The notes below the pieces were generated by a model. It worked only from the letters and a program-made list of their open reading frames with translations, was not told the DNA's origin and did not search any database. Of a DNA stretch of 22,097 nt, positions 1 through 7,997 are shown one piece after another. Position numbers and translations under genes: made by a program. The DNA comes from an uncultured Dorea sp. (GTDB lineage: Bacteria > Bacillota > Clostridia > Lachnospirales > Lachnospiraceae), in contig CAKRAT010000037.1 of the NCBI GenBank assembly GCA_934295165.1, positions 1 to 22,097 of the forward strand. The letters are read 5' to 3'. Positions within the stretch are counted from its first letter, which is position 1. Each line of letters opens with the position of its first letter.

Positions 1-135
1 TGCCGAGTTTCAAATTTTGAAAGCCTGCTTTTAGCAGAATTTTGCCCCTTTAGAATTGACCCGCCGATGGAACCTGAGCAGGAACGCCTTTCCAAGCTTT
101 ATTCCGGTTCGGGTATCCACAGCCTTATGAATTAA
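1..135 (+). CDS. possible C-terminal fragment of an unidentified protein, cut by left edge
   Basis: A frame on the plus strand is open from the first base to a TAA at 133-135, giving 44 residues that end in SGSGIHSLMN. It would run convergently towards the HAD gene, whose stop lies 8 bases further on. I do not recognise the peptide. The codon choice (CCC, CGA, CGC) differs from the neighbouring genes, and the opposite strand is also open over much of the stretch, so this may be non-coding or part of an intergenic repeat rather than a gene end. Only sequence to the left of the window can decide. Confidence 0.25.
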   Translation, partial: CRVSNFESLLLAEFCPFRIDPPMEPEQERLSKLYSGSGIHSLMN

Positions 136-143
136 ATACCAAA

Positions 144-962
144 TCACCGCATAAATTCATTAATCACATGCAGTACCCCATCCTCATCATTAGACTTCGT
201 AATATAATCCGCCATCTCCCGCACCGCAGGCTGCGCATTTGCCATAGCCACACCGAGACCGGCAGTTTCGATCATTGTCAGATCATTGTAACCGTCGCCG
301 CAGCAGATCATCTGCTCTGCAGTCAGTCCGATACTGGTTAAGAGTTTTAACAGAGAATGAGCTTTATCAATTCCTGACGGCATGACTTCTACGAAGAATG
401 GATCCGAACAGTAGACAGACAGGTAAGAGTGAAACTTTTTGTTCAGCTCTTTTCGTATCTGATCTAACACATCAGGATCGCCGGCTACGAGGAATTTGTT
501 CAGATCGTCCGGAATGACATTCAGAAAATTCTTGCTGGCGTCAACAACCGGCATCTGGTTAATCCGGGATTCCAGTTCCGTATATTGGTTGGATTTTATA
601 CCAGATAAGATATGTTCCGGTGCATAAGTCAGGATATCTACTCCCTGATCAGCATATTTTCTGACTGTTTCATAGATTCCTTTGATACAGTCGGTTGGAA
701 GAGTTTTGTTGTAGATAGCTTCTTTCGTCCGGCAGTCCGTAATACGTCCGCCGTTAAAAGAAAGAATATAACTTCCATAATCTTCCAGATGAAGCTGCTC
801 TGCCAGCGGCATAACACCCTGTGTCGGACGTCCGCTGGCGAGTACAACTTTTTTACCGGCCTCCTGGATCTCGATCAGAGCCTCCAGGGTCGGCTGTGTA
901 ATTTCTTTTTTGGAGTTGGTAAGAGTTCCGTCCAGATCAAGGGCGAGAATCTGATAATCCAT
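144..962 (-). CDS. Cof-type HAD-IIB family phosphatase
   Basis: A cytoplasmic sugar-phosphate or nucleotide phosphatase of the haloacid dehalogenase superfamily, Cof/YidA type; the exact substrate cannot be read from sequence. All four HAD motifs are visible in 272 residues: the DLDGT nucleophile loop (Asp9 and Asp11), SGR at 43-45, a lysine at 200 and GDGYND at 222-227 for Mg2+ binding. Between motifs II and III lies a large insert (about residues 85-190), as expected of the C2 cap of HAD-IIB enzymes. Length is normal for the family. The ATG at 960-962 has an AGGAG Shine-Dalgarno a few bases upstream. It is the last gene of the minus-strand run pncB-ddl-murF-HAD, 80 bases after murF, and is probably a general metabolite phosphatase riding on the operon. 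Confidence 0.93.
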   Translation of the reverse strand: MDYQILALDLDGTLTNSKKEITQPTLEALIEIQEAGKKVVLASGRPTQGVMPLAEQLHLEDYGSYILSFNGGRITDCRTKEAIYNKTLPTDCIKGIYETVRKYADQGVDILTYAPEHILSGIKSNQYTELESRINQMPVVDASKNFLNVIPDDLNKFLVAGDPDVLDQIRKELNKKFHSYLSVYCSDPFFVEVMPSGIDKAHSLLKLLTSIGLTAEQMICCGDGYNDLTMIETAGLGVAMANAQPAVREMADYITKSNDEDGVLHVINEFMR

Positions 963-971
963 AAATATGTT

Positions 972-1060
972 CTCCTTATATTATAGTTCTTTCAGAACAT
1001 AATTCTCTGAATCAAAATTTTTCCAGAGCAAAAATTTCCTGATTATAATTCTTCCAGAGC
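972..1060 (-). repeat. degenerate direct repeats around the murF 3' end
   Basis: On the minus strand the murF end GCTCTGGAAGAATTATAA is followed about 31 bases later by GCTCTGGAAAAATTTTGA, and then by a third, more degenerate copy (TTCTGAAAGAACTATAA) that runs into the Shine-Dalgarno of the HAD gene. The spacing is about 31-33 bases. It looks like a decayed local duplication of the murF tail. The second copy even keeps an in-phase-looking stop (TGA), but nothing suggests translation. Confidence 0.45.
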
Positions 1061-2413
1061 GTGAACGATCTGTGGGAAATTCATTCCGTGAGAAGCTTTT
1101 ACCAGAACATTGTCCCCGTCTTTGATGATGTCAGGCATAGCCTGGATGAAGCTTTCATTATCTGCGAACCAGAGTGCTTCGGTATTGGCACCCTTAGAGG
1201 CTTCTTCTACGAGAGTGCGTGTCAGGTCACCGATTCCGCAGACGAGGTCTACATTCTGCTCTGCCGCATAAGTACCGACTTCTGCATGAAGTGATTCTGC
1301 AGTGTCACCGAGTTCTCCCATATTTCCAAGAACTGCAACCTTGCGTCCGATCGCCATGTTAAGGACATCGATGGAAGCCTTCATAGAGATTGGGTTGGCA
1401 TTGTAGCAGTCATCTAAGATGATCATACGGTCAGTTTCGATGATGTGGTTACGTCCCGGGATAGAAGGCAGGGATTCGATACCGGTCTTGATCTCATCGG
1501 CAGTCAGTCCCAGTGTATATCCGACAGCAGCACCTGCAACCGCATTGCTTACCATGTGGATGCCGGGAACAGGAACCAGACAGTCAAATGAAGTACCATC
1601 TTTTAATGTGATCGTGCAGGAAGTTCCGCGAAGTCCCTGTGGTTCAATATTGTCGGCACGGAATGTACAGTTGTCTCCCATTCCGAAGAAGACAGGGGTT
1701 ACACCTTTTACCGGACTCATCTTTGATAACAGGTCATCATCACCGTTCAGGATGATAGAACCGCCGTTCTTCATATCCTGGATCATCTGTGATTTTTCCT
1801 GAAGGATGCCTTCTCTTGTCTTGAAGAACTCCAGATGTGCGATGCCGATATTGGTGATCACACAGATGTCAGGGCTGGATACAGATGAGAGACGTCGCAT
1901 CTCACCGAAGTGGTTGACACCCATCTCAAGAACGGCAACTTCGGTGTCTTCCGGCATATCGAAGATCGTGATCGGAAGTCCCCATTCGTTATTGAAGTTA
2001 CCGAGTGTTTTATGTACATGATATTTCTGAGCCAGAACGGAAGCAATCATTTCTTTGGTGCTGGTCTTTCCGACACTTCCGGTAATTCCGACAACTTTCA
2101 TATCGAAGGAATCACGGTAAAGCTTGGCAATGTCAAGCAGTGCCTGGCCTGTGGATTCTACCAGGATATAAGGAAAATCCGTCTCACCGAGATCTTCGTG
2201 GGATACGACACACATAGCACCGGATTTTACGGTATCCGGGATGAATTTGTGTGCGTTGACACGTTCTCCGTCAATGGCAACGAATAAGTAACCAGGCTGT
2301 ACCTTCCGGCTGTCGATCACGACACCGGAAACTTCCTGGCTGAGAATACTTTCATCACCGTGGAAAGTACCTCGGCAGGCTCTGGTTATATTTTCAATTG
2401 AAAGATTTTTCAT
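1043..2413 (-). CDS. murF: UDP-N-acetylmuramoyl-tripeptide--D-alanyl-D-alanine ligase
   Basis: MurF uses ATP to add D-Ala-D-Ala to UDP-MurNAc-tripeptide, the last cytoplasmic step in making the peptidoglycan pentapeptide precursor. The 456 residues show the Mur ligase layout: an N-terminal UDP-binding domain (about 1-100), the ATP-binding central domain with the P-loop GITGSVGKTST at 109-119, NNEWGLP at 141-147 and EMG at 163-165, then a C-terminal domain after the DDCYNANP motif near 333-340. Length is typical. The ATG has AAGGAGG nine bases upstream. It lies 15 bases downstream of ddl, which supplies its D-Ala-D-Ala substrate, so the two adjacent genes make consecutive steps and are almost certainly cotranscribed. 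Confidence 0.97.
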   Translation of the reverse strand: MKNLSIENITRACRGTFHGDESILSQEVSGVVIDSRKVQPGYLFVAIDGERVNAHKFIPDTVKSGAMCVVSHEDLGETDFPYILVESTGQALLDIAKLYRDSFDMKVVGITGSVGKTSTKEMIASVLAQKYHVHKTLGNFNNEWGLPITIFDMPEDTEVAVLEMGVNHFGEMRRLSSVSSPDICVITNIGIAHLEFFKTREGILQEKSQMIQDMKNGGSIILNGDDDLLSKMSPVKGVTPVFFGMGDNCTFRADNIEPQGLRGTSCTITLKDGTSFDCLVPVPGIHMVSNAVAGAAVGYTLGLTADEIKTGIESLPSIPGRNHIIETDRMIILDDCYNANPISMKASIDVLNMAIGRKVAVLGNMGELGDTAESLHAEVGTYAAEQNVDLVCGIGDLTRTLVEEASKGANTEALWFADNESFIQAMPDIIKDGDNVLVKASHGMNFPQIVHALEEL

Positions 2414-2428
2414 GGATAGTTATCCTCC

Positions 2429-3499
2429 TTAATAACGGGCTTTCATGGATTCCTGAATGATAGCCTCGCAAAGTTCGCTGTATTCATATCCGGCAGCTTT
2501 GGCAGCTTTCGGAAGAAGGCTTGCTGCTGTCATTCCCGGAAGGGCATTCATTTCCAGACAGTAGAATTCACCGTCTGCATCGGATACGATAAAGTCTGCA
2601 CGGGAGTATACATCCATGCGGAGTGCTTCAAAGGCACGTTCTCCGGCACGCTGGATCAGTTCCTGTGTCTCTGCATCCAGTGATACAGGAGGGCAGATCT
2701 CGGAAGCACCGCCTGCCTGATATTTGTTCGCATAATCAAAGAGTCCGTCCTTTGGAACAATTTCAACGAGCGGAAGTGCTTTTCCTGCAAGAATACCGCA
2801 GGCAAATTCACGGCCTTTGATAAATGGCTCGATGACAACCTCGTCTGTGTTGTCTATATCAAAAGATTTGTGGATCGCATCATAATAATCTTCTTCTGTG
2901 TAACAGATGTATACACCGATACTAGATCCGTTTGAGCATGGCTTTACAACCAGTGGAAGGTAATATCCAAGTTCATCCAGACGGGTATCTTTCGTCTTTA
3001 CTGTCAGAGAAGTTCCTCTTGGAGTCGGGACACCGCTGGTTTTGAAAATCTGTTTTGTGACCAGTTTGTTCATGGATAATGTACATCCAAGAGAGTTCGG
3101 TCCGGTGTATTTGATTCCCAGATTGTCAAAAGTCGCCTGAAGTTTTCCGTTTTCACCGATGGAACCGTGAAGAGCCATAAATGTGATATCAGCCATCTGG
3201 CAGAGTTCAATAACATTTGGTCCGATTTCGGAAGGTGACTGGTCCGGGCGTGATTTGCGAAGTGCATCCAGATCCGGTACAGATGTTGAGATTCCCTTGG
3301 AAATCTCAAGTCCGCCGTCCGGACGGTCGAATACTTCTTCTAATTTATCGGAATCGCATGGAAGGCCGAAGAACACATCCAGAAGGAATGCCTGATGTCC
3401 CATCTCACGGAGAGTTTTACAGATTCCGGCTCCTGAAAGTAAGGATACATCTCTTTCCGGACTGAGTCCGCCTGCTAATACTATAATTTTCATGATCAA
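2429..3499 (-). CDS. ddl: D-alanine--D-alanine ligase
   Basis: An ATP-grasp ligase joining two D-alanines for the MurF reaction. In the 356-residue reading the family signatures are HGSIGENG at 111-118, KPCSNGSSIGV at 186-196 (ATP and second D-Ala loop) and EMNALPGMT at 316-324 (Mg2+ ligands Glu316 and Asn318). The start is ambiguous: a TTG at 3497-3499 sits 5 bases after AAGGAGG, while an ATG two codons later (3491-3493) sits 11 bases after it. The ATG gives the more usual N-terminus MKIIVLAGG and may be the real start. The gene follows pncB by about 11 bases, consistent with one transcript. Residues 50-100 include a longer linker than in short Ddl enzymes; it does not disturb the motifs. 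Confidence 0.96.
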   Translation of the reverse strand: MIMKIIVLAGGLSPERDVSLLSGAGICKTLREMGHQAFLLDVFFGLPCDSDKLEEVFDRPDGGLEISKGISTSVPDLDALRKSRPDQSPSEIGPNVIELCQMADITFMALHGSIGENGKLQATFDNLGIKYTGPNSLGCTLSMNKLVTKQIFKTSGVPTPRGTSLTVKTKDTRLDELGYYLPLVVKPCSNGSSIGVYICYTEEDYYDAIHKSFDIDNTDEVVIEPFIKGREFACGILAGKALPLVEIVPKDGLFDYANKYQAGGASEICPPVSLDAETQELIQRAGERAFEALRMDVYSRADFIVSDADGEFYCLEMNALPGMTAASLLPKAAKAAGYEYSELCEAIIQESMKARY

Positions 3500-3510
3500 T
3501 AAGTCCTCCT

Positions 3511-4965
3511 TTAATCTGTCATATTCATCTGATCCAGCAGTGATTTTTTAACATTGTAGAGTTTCTGGGAAAGGTCCACATAAACTCTGTGTGGATAGAA
3601 GAGACGCTTGGTCTCATCCCATAAAGTGTCTTTTTCCGCGCGGCAATATGAGGCAATCTCTTTTAATGACGGAGATTTGTAAATGCATTCGCCGTTTTTG
3701 AAGACAGGTACAAGAATCTCGCGTACCGTATAGGTACCGCCGGAAAGTTTCGTCTTTTTCCATGTTTCTATCGGGTCAAAGAGAAGCAGATCCTGTTCGG
3801 TATCAATGACTTCATCGGCAAAACAGATAAGGTCTGCCTTGATCTTACCGCTTTCTTTTTCGTAGATACGGTAGATCGTCTTATTGCCGGGATTGGTGAT
3901 CTTCTCGGTGTTTTCCGATATTTTTATCTTCGGAACGAAGTCCCCTTCTTCATTCTGGATGGCTGCCAGTTTGTACACACCTCCGAAGGAAGGGCAGTCC
4001 TTGGATGTGATCAGATTGGTACCGACACCCCAGGAATCAATGGCTGCGCCCTGCATCTTCAGATCGTGAAGAAGGAATTCATCCAGATCATTGGAAGCAC
4101 AGATGGTAGCTTCAGGGAATCCTGCATCGTCCAGCATCTTTCGAGCTTCTTTTGAAAGGTATGCAAGGTCGCCGCTGTCCAGACGGATTCCGTATTTGTT
4201 CAGTGGTTTTCCGGAATCTCTGAATTCCCGGAATACACGGATGGCATTCGGGACACCGGATTTTAACGTATCGTATGTGTCAACTAAGAGTGTGCAGTTG
4301 TCCGGATACATCTCTGCGTAAGTCCTGAATGCAGTGTATTCATCCGGAAAACTCATGATCCAGCTGTGTGCGTGGGTTCCCATAACAGGGACATCAAACA
4401 TCTGTCCGGCAAGTACATTGGATGTGCCGACACATCCGCCGATCATCGCTGCTCTTGCACCATATAATCCCGCATCAGGACCCTGTGCACGGCGCAGACC
4501 GAATTCCATAATACCATCGCCGTTAGCGGCAAATACAATACGGGAAGTCTTGGTTGCGATCAGTGACTGATGATTGATGATATTCAGGATCGCTGTCTCG
4601 ACAAGCTGCGCTTCCATAATCGGAGCAATCACTTTCAGAAGAGGCTCCTTCGGAAATATGACGGTTCCCTCAGGGATGGCATAGATATCACCACTGAAGT
4701 GGAAACCGCTCAGATAATGAAGGAAGTCTTCTTTGAAAATTCCAAGACCTCTTAAATAATCTACGTCTTCATAAGTAAAATGCAGATTCTTTATATAATC
4801 AATTACCTGATCAAGACCGGCACATACAGAATATCCATTGTTGCAAGGGTTCTGACGGAAAAATACATCAAAAATAACCTTTTCATTCTGCCCTTTTTCG
4901 TAATACCCTTGCATCATGGTGAGTTCGTACAGATCGGTCAGCAAGGTAAGATTGCGTTTGCTCAT
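3511..4965 (-). CDS. pncB: nicotinate phosphoribosyltransferase
   Basis: Converts nicotinate and PRPP to nicotinate mononucleotide with ATP, the entry step of the Preiss-Handler NAD salvage route. The 484-residue form carries the family signatures TDLYELTMMQGYY near the N-terminus, FGLRRAQGPDAG at about 155-166, GTHAHSW at 196-202 (holding the histidine that is phosphorylated in this family), LDSGDLAYLS and GVGTNLITS. It is longer than the 400-residue enterobacterial enzyme and matches the Gram-positive, human-like subgroup. The frame extends to a TTG at 4971, but that codon is one base from the AAAGGAG Shine-Dalgarno. The ATG at 4963-4965 has proper 7-base spacing and is chosen. It is the first gene of the operon, with a strong promoter just upstream. 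Confidence 0.96.
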   Translation of the reverse strand: MSKRNLTLLTDLYELTMMQGYYEKGQNEKVIFDVFFRQNPCNNGYSVCAGLDQVIDYIKNLHFTYEDVDYLRGLGIFKEDFLHYLSGFHFSGDIYAIPEGTVIFPKEPLLKVIAPIMEAQLVETAILNIINHQSLIATKTSRIVFAANGDGIMEFGLRRAQGPDAGLYGARAAMIGGCVGTSNVLAGQMFDVPVMGTHAHSWIMSFPDEYTAFRTYAEMYPDNCTLLVDTYDTLKSGVPNAIRVFREFRDSGKPLNKYGIRLDSGDLAYLSKEARKMLDDAGFPEATICASNDLDEFLLHDLKMQGAAIDSWGVGTNLITSKDCPSFGGVYKLAAIQNEEGDFVPKIKISENTEKITNPGNKTIYRIYEKESGKIKADLICFADEVIDTEQDLLLFDPIETWKKTKLSGGTYTVREILVPVFKNGECIYKSPSLKEIASYCRAEKDTLWDETKRLFYPHRVYVDLSQKLYNVKKSLLDQMNMTD

Positions 4966-5023
4966 TTTCAAACTCCTTTTTACTGTTGTTTGCAGTACAT
5001 TTCTTTTTTAGTTATACCGTTTT

Positions 5024-5052
5024 ATTATAGCACTTAAGGGGATAAATGTAAA
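5024..5052 (-). promoter_or_regulatory. sigma-A promoter of the pncB-ddl-murF-HAD operon
   Basis: Read on the minus strand: -35 TTTACA (5047-5052), a 17-base spacer, and a perfect -10 TATAAT (5024-5029) preceded by TGC, an extended -10. Its -35 lies only a few bases from the T-run of the plsC terminator, so termination and initiation are packed into about 60 bases. Confidence 0.85.
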
Positions 5053-5054
5053 AG

Positions 5055-5082
5055 AAAAAAACAGGCACTAAACAAGTGCCTG
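5055..5082 (-). terminator. Rho-independent terminator of plsC, overlapping its stop codon
   Basis: On the minus strand CAGGCACT, a 5-base loop and AGTGCCTG form a perfect 8-bp stem followed by seven Ts. The left arm is coding: it includes the Gln-Ala-Leu codons of PlsC, and the TAG stop (5068-5070) falls at the loop and right arm. Confidence 0.9.
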
Positions 5083-5799
5083 ATTCTTATGAATAGTTTC
5101 GCGAATGATGTTGCGGCAATGTTCGCCGATACGCTTTTTCTCGTCTTTGTCCAGTTCTTTCGGATAGATTGGTTTGCCATATTCCAGAATAACATGTGTT
5201 TTCTTAATGAATGGTATATGACCTTCAAAGATATCGCAGGTATTATTCAGACTCATCGGTATGATCGGACATCCGGTCTTCTCTGCAATCTTAAAGGAAC
5301 CGTTGTGGAACGGAAGTAAAGATAATTCTTCGCCGTTGTTCCTGGTGCCTTCCGGAAAGATACAGATAGATACACCGTGCTTTACATAATCGATGGCCTG
5401 AAGGATAGTCTTTAAGCCTTCTTTCGGATTCTCCCTGTCAAGGAAGAGGCAGTAGAGACGCTTCATCCAGGTGCTGAGAAGCGGGATGGAGAGCATCTCT
5501 TTCTTTGCAATGTAACCGGTCAGGTTCCTGCATCTTGCATACGTGATCACAATATCAAAATAACTTCTGTGGTTTCCGATAAAAAGAACCGGTTCATCCG
5601 GAATATTTTCTTCACCGATAACGGTGAGTTCGATTCCGGCAAGCCGGATGATCACTTTGAATGCCCACTGGACGATCCGCAGACTGGAATAGTCCATCGT
5701 TTTTTTGCTGACCTTTCCGATCAGCCATTCAATCCCAAGAACCGGAATGCCGATGATCAGAAATAAGATCACGAATAAGGCAACTGGTATAATTCTCAT
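5068..5799 (-). CDS. plsC: 1-acyl-sn-glycerol-3-phosphate acyltransferase (PlsC family)
   Basis: A membrane-associated acyltransferase that acylates lysophosphatidate to phosphatidate in phospholipid synthesis. The 243-residue product has an N-terminal hydrophobic segment (about 3-25), the catalytic HX4D box NHRSYFD at 76-82 and the substrate-binding FPEGTR motif at 148-153. The open frame continues 85 codons further upstream, but that stretch overlaps the divergent gene and its leader and has no homology-like pattern. The ATG at 5797-5799 has AAGGAG eight bases upstream and leads straight into the hydrophobic N-terminus. The gene is transcribed alone, with its own promoter and terminator. 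Another acyl-transfer role (a different acyl acceptor) is possible within this large family. Confidence 0.92.
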   Translation of the reverse strand: MRIIPVALFVILFLIIGIPVLGIEWLIGKVSKKTMDYSSLRIVQWAFKVIIRLAGIELTVIGEENIPDEPVLFIGNHRSYFDIVITYARCRNLTGYIAKKEMLSIPLLSTWMKRLYCLFLDRENPKEGLKTILQAIDYVKHGVSICIFPEGTRNNGEELSLLPFHNGSFKIAEKTGCPIIPMSLNNTCDIFEGHIPFIKKTHVILEYGKPIYPKELDKDEKKRIGEHCRNIIRETIHKNQALV

Positions 5800-5830
5800 A
5801 ATGAATACTCCTTTTTGTTCTAGTTCTTTT

Positions 5831-5859
5831 ATCATAGCATAAAATCCGCATTTTTTACA
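5831..5859 (-). promoter_or_regulatory. probable plsC promoter, extended -10
   Basis: On the minus strand the -10 is TATGAT (5831-5836) preceded by TGC. The hexamer 17 bases upstream is TGTAAA, a poor -35, which fits dependence on the extended -10. The -35 region is covered by an inverted repeat (see the entry at 5855). Confidence 0.55.
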
Positions 5860-5873
5860 CCCATAGTGTGTAA
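5855..5873. promoter_or_regulatory. inverted repeat TTACAC-N7-GTGTAA between divergent genes
   Basis: A perfect 6-bp inverted repeat with a 7-base centre lies over the -35 region of the plsC promoter and ahead of the plus-strand lipoprotein gene. Its size and position suit an operator for a dimeric repressor, but I cannot name the regulator, and there is no T-run that would make it a terminator. Confidence 0.3.
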
Positions 5874-5953
5874 GATAGTAGAGAGAAAGTAGAAGTGTGT
5901 TACTGCCTGTATGTTGTGCAGACAGTAACGGAAGTGTCAGAAAGAAGGACGCA

Positions 5954-6373
5954 TTGAAAGAAATAAAAATGCTCTTAACTGTGATTGCAGGTACCGTATT
6001 GCTTTCCGGCTGTGGTTTTGGCACGATAGAAGAACAGAAAACAGGAGATGTCACATATGAGATCGTAAAGAAAGAAGAGATTCCGGAACAGCTGAAAGAA
6101 GAGATTAAAGAAGCAGAAAAGTCAGAAATGTGGATCAGCTATGCGGATACAGGAAAGGAAGAAAAATGTCTGTATGTGGTGCGTGGGTACGGGACGCAGC
6201 AGACAACGGGTTACAGTATCGAAGTAAATGAATGCTATGAGACTGCGGATACAGTGGTTGTCTGTACAACGCTTCAGGGACCGCAGAAACAAGAAAAGAT
6301 ACATAAGAAAAAGACATATCCATATATTGTCATAAAGATGCCATATACAGAAAAGCAGATTATATATGAATAA
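5954..6373 (+). CDS. lipoprotein with PrcB-like C-terminal domain
   Basis: I read a 139-residue lipoprotein. A short Lys-containing start is followed by a hydrophobic stretch and the lipobox LLSGC, so the mature protein would be lipid-anchored on the outside of the membrane. The C-terminal half (TGYSIEVNECYETADTVV, then TYPYIVIKMP) matches my memory of the PrcB_C domain, named for a Treponema protease-complex subunit; in Firmicutes the role is unknown. The longest frame begins at 5897 with ATG, but the signal peptide starts later. A TTG at 5954 has AAGGA about 4 bases upstream and is preferred, although ATG at 5969 is also possible. The gene ends 32 bases before sipL and is probably cotranscribed with it. 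Start and function are both uncertain. Confidence 0.65.
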   Translation: MKEIKMLLTVIAGTVLLSGCGFGTIEEQKTGDVTYEIVKKEEIPEQLKEEIKEAEKSEMWISYADTGKEEKCLYVVRGYGTQQTTGYSIEVNECYETADTVVVCTTLQGPQKQEKIHKKKTYPYIVIKMPYTEKQIIYE

Positions 6374-6405
6374 AAGGTGTTGAAAAAAGGAGGTAGAAAA
6401 AAGCA

Positions 6406-7962
6406 ATGAAATATCAGAAAAAAGAGATCCGCACATTTCAAAGCGGGAAGGCGGTTAATGACCAGTTCTATATAGATGGTGATTACAATGTCCCAGATGC
6501 AAAACGAGATGTAGGCAAGGTCATATTAAGTGATGGTATGCTGCAGGTAGAAGAGATGAAGCAGGTAGAAAGTTATCTGAAGGTATCAGGAAAACTGGAG
6601 TTCAAAATCCTTTATATGGCAGATGAGATGGTTCCGGCACCGGCAAGTCTGGAGGGACGGATTCCATTTGAAGAAATGATATATCTGGAGCAGGAACCGG
6701 AAGGAACTCTGGCGTTAAAAACAGCAGATGTGGATCTCACTGTGACGGTGATTCATTCAAGAAAGCTGAATATCAAGACACTGGCAGAGATTACGATTGT
6801 CATGGAGAAATGTACCGGTGAAGAGATCACGACGGATGTGGAAGGGGAAATTCCGATCTTTAAGAAAATGAAAGAGGAGGAACTGTTAAAAGTATTTGCC
6901 ACAGGAAAAGATACATACCGGATCAAAGAAGAGATTGCATTAAGCGGTACAAAGGAGAATATCGGTACGCTTTTGTGGACAGATGTGACGGGTGGAAAAG
7001 CGGACACCCAGATCGGAACGGATGAACTGTTGATCCAGGGCGAATTGAATGTATTCTGTCTGTATGAGACGGTAGAAGGCAAGACCGACTGGGTGAGCCG
7101 GATGGTTCCATATGAAGGACGGATCGAGTGTGTGGGTGCAATGCCGGGAATGTATCATCAGGCAGTATTACGTCTTGTGGATGTAGGCGTAGAGCCGCGG
7201 ATGGATGAGAATGGGGAGATGCGTATTCTTGGAATAGAAGCGACGTTGGAAGTCCGGCTTGTCGTCTACGAAGAAGAGCGGATACAGATCCTGGAAGATA
7301 TGTATATGCTGGATCATATCTGTGTGCCGGATATAAAGGAAAAGAGATTCTTCCGGCTAAATCTTCAGAATCATTCCAAATGCAGGATCAGTGAAGAATT
7401 GACATTGCCGGAGTTAAAAGACGATATCCTGCAGATCTGCCACTGCAAAGGAAAGATCCAGATGGATACGATGAAAGCAGAGGAAGACGGTATCCATATC
7501 GAAGGCGTGCTGCACCTGCAGTTCTTATATGTGAGGGAGGATGATCAGGCACCGTTCGGTGTATGGAACGGTATGGTCCCATTCAGTTATCTTCTGGAAA
7601 ATGGCGGCGGTGAGCCGGATATGGATGATCTGGACTGGACGGTTGAGCAGCTTTCGGTGGGACTTATGGGAAGCGGTGAAGTAGAGGTAAAAGCAGTTCT
7701 GGCGTTCAACTGTTTTCAGAAGGAACCAGTACAGATACAGAATATTGAATCAGCAGAGTTCCGGCTGGTGGATACAGAAGAGCTGGAAAACCGTCCGGGA
7801 ATTGTCGGATATTTCGTGCAAAATGGGGATACATTGTGGAATCTTGCGAAAAAATATAATACGACGGTGGAAAATATAAAAGAAGTCAATCATATGGAAA
7901 AAGAAGATGTAAATAAAGGCGATAAAATATTGATTTTTAAGCAAAATTTGAGTATACTGTAA
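6406..7962 (+). CDS. sipL: SipL-like spore morphogenesis protein (DUF3794/SPOCS and LysM)
   Basis: In Clostridioides difficile SipL binds the coat ATPase SpoIVA at the forespore surface and is needed for coat localisation. Here 518 residues show repeated beta-rich segments of the DUF3794 (SPOCS) type over about 40-450, and one C-terminal LysM domain at about 468-513 (GYFVQNGDTLWNLAKKYNTT...), the arrangement and length known for SipL. In C. difficile it is the LysM domain that contacts SpoIVA. There is no signal peptide, as expected for a mother-cell cytoplasmic protein. GGAGG lies 12 bases before the ATG, rather far. The neighbours ispE, a GntR gene and spoIIR repeat an order I recall from C. 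difficile. Another DUF3794-LysM protein cannot be fully excluded, but context favours SipL. Confidence 0.88.
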   Translation: MKYQKKEIRTFQSGKAVNDQFYIDGDYNVPDAKRDVGKVILSDGMLQVEEMKQVESYLKVSGKLEFKILYMADEMVPAPASLEGRIPFEEMIYLEQEPEGTLALKTADVDLTVTVIHSRKLNIKTLAEITIVMEKCTGEEITTDVEGEIPIFKKMKEEELLKVFATGKDTYRIKEEIALSGTKENIGTLLWTDVTGGKADTQIGTDELLIQGELNVFCLYETVEGKTDWVSRMVPYEGRIECVGAMPGMYHQAVLRLVDVGVEPRMDENGEMRILGIEATLEVRLVVYEEERIQILEDMYMLDHICVPDIKEKRFFRLNLQNHSKCRISEELTLPELKDDILQICHCKGKIQMDTMKAEEDGIHIEGVLHLQFLYVREDDQAPFGVWNGMVPFSYLLENGGGEPDMDDLDWTVEQLSVGLMGSGEVEVKAVLAFNCFQKEPVQIQNIESAEFRLVDTEELENRPGIVGYFVQNGDTLWNLAKKYNTTVENIKEVNHMEKEDVNKGDKILIFKQNLSIL

Positions 7963-7997
7963 GCACATTGTATACAAGGCGTAAGGAGACAAATGAG

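Noticed and set aside
10..40. CTGC/GCAG hairpin near the left edge as terminator of the HAD operon
   Set aside because: The stem is only 4-5 bp and there is no proper T-run on the minus strand.
5800..6054. 85-codon N-terminal extension of the plsC frame
   Set aside because: It crosses the divergent promoter region and the lipoprotein start; the internal ATG at 5799 has a good Shine-Dalgarno and a normal membrane start.
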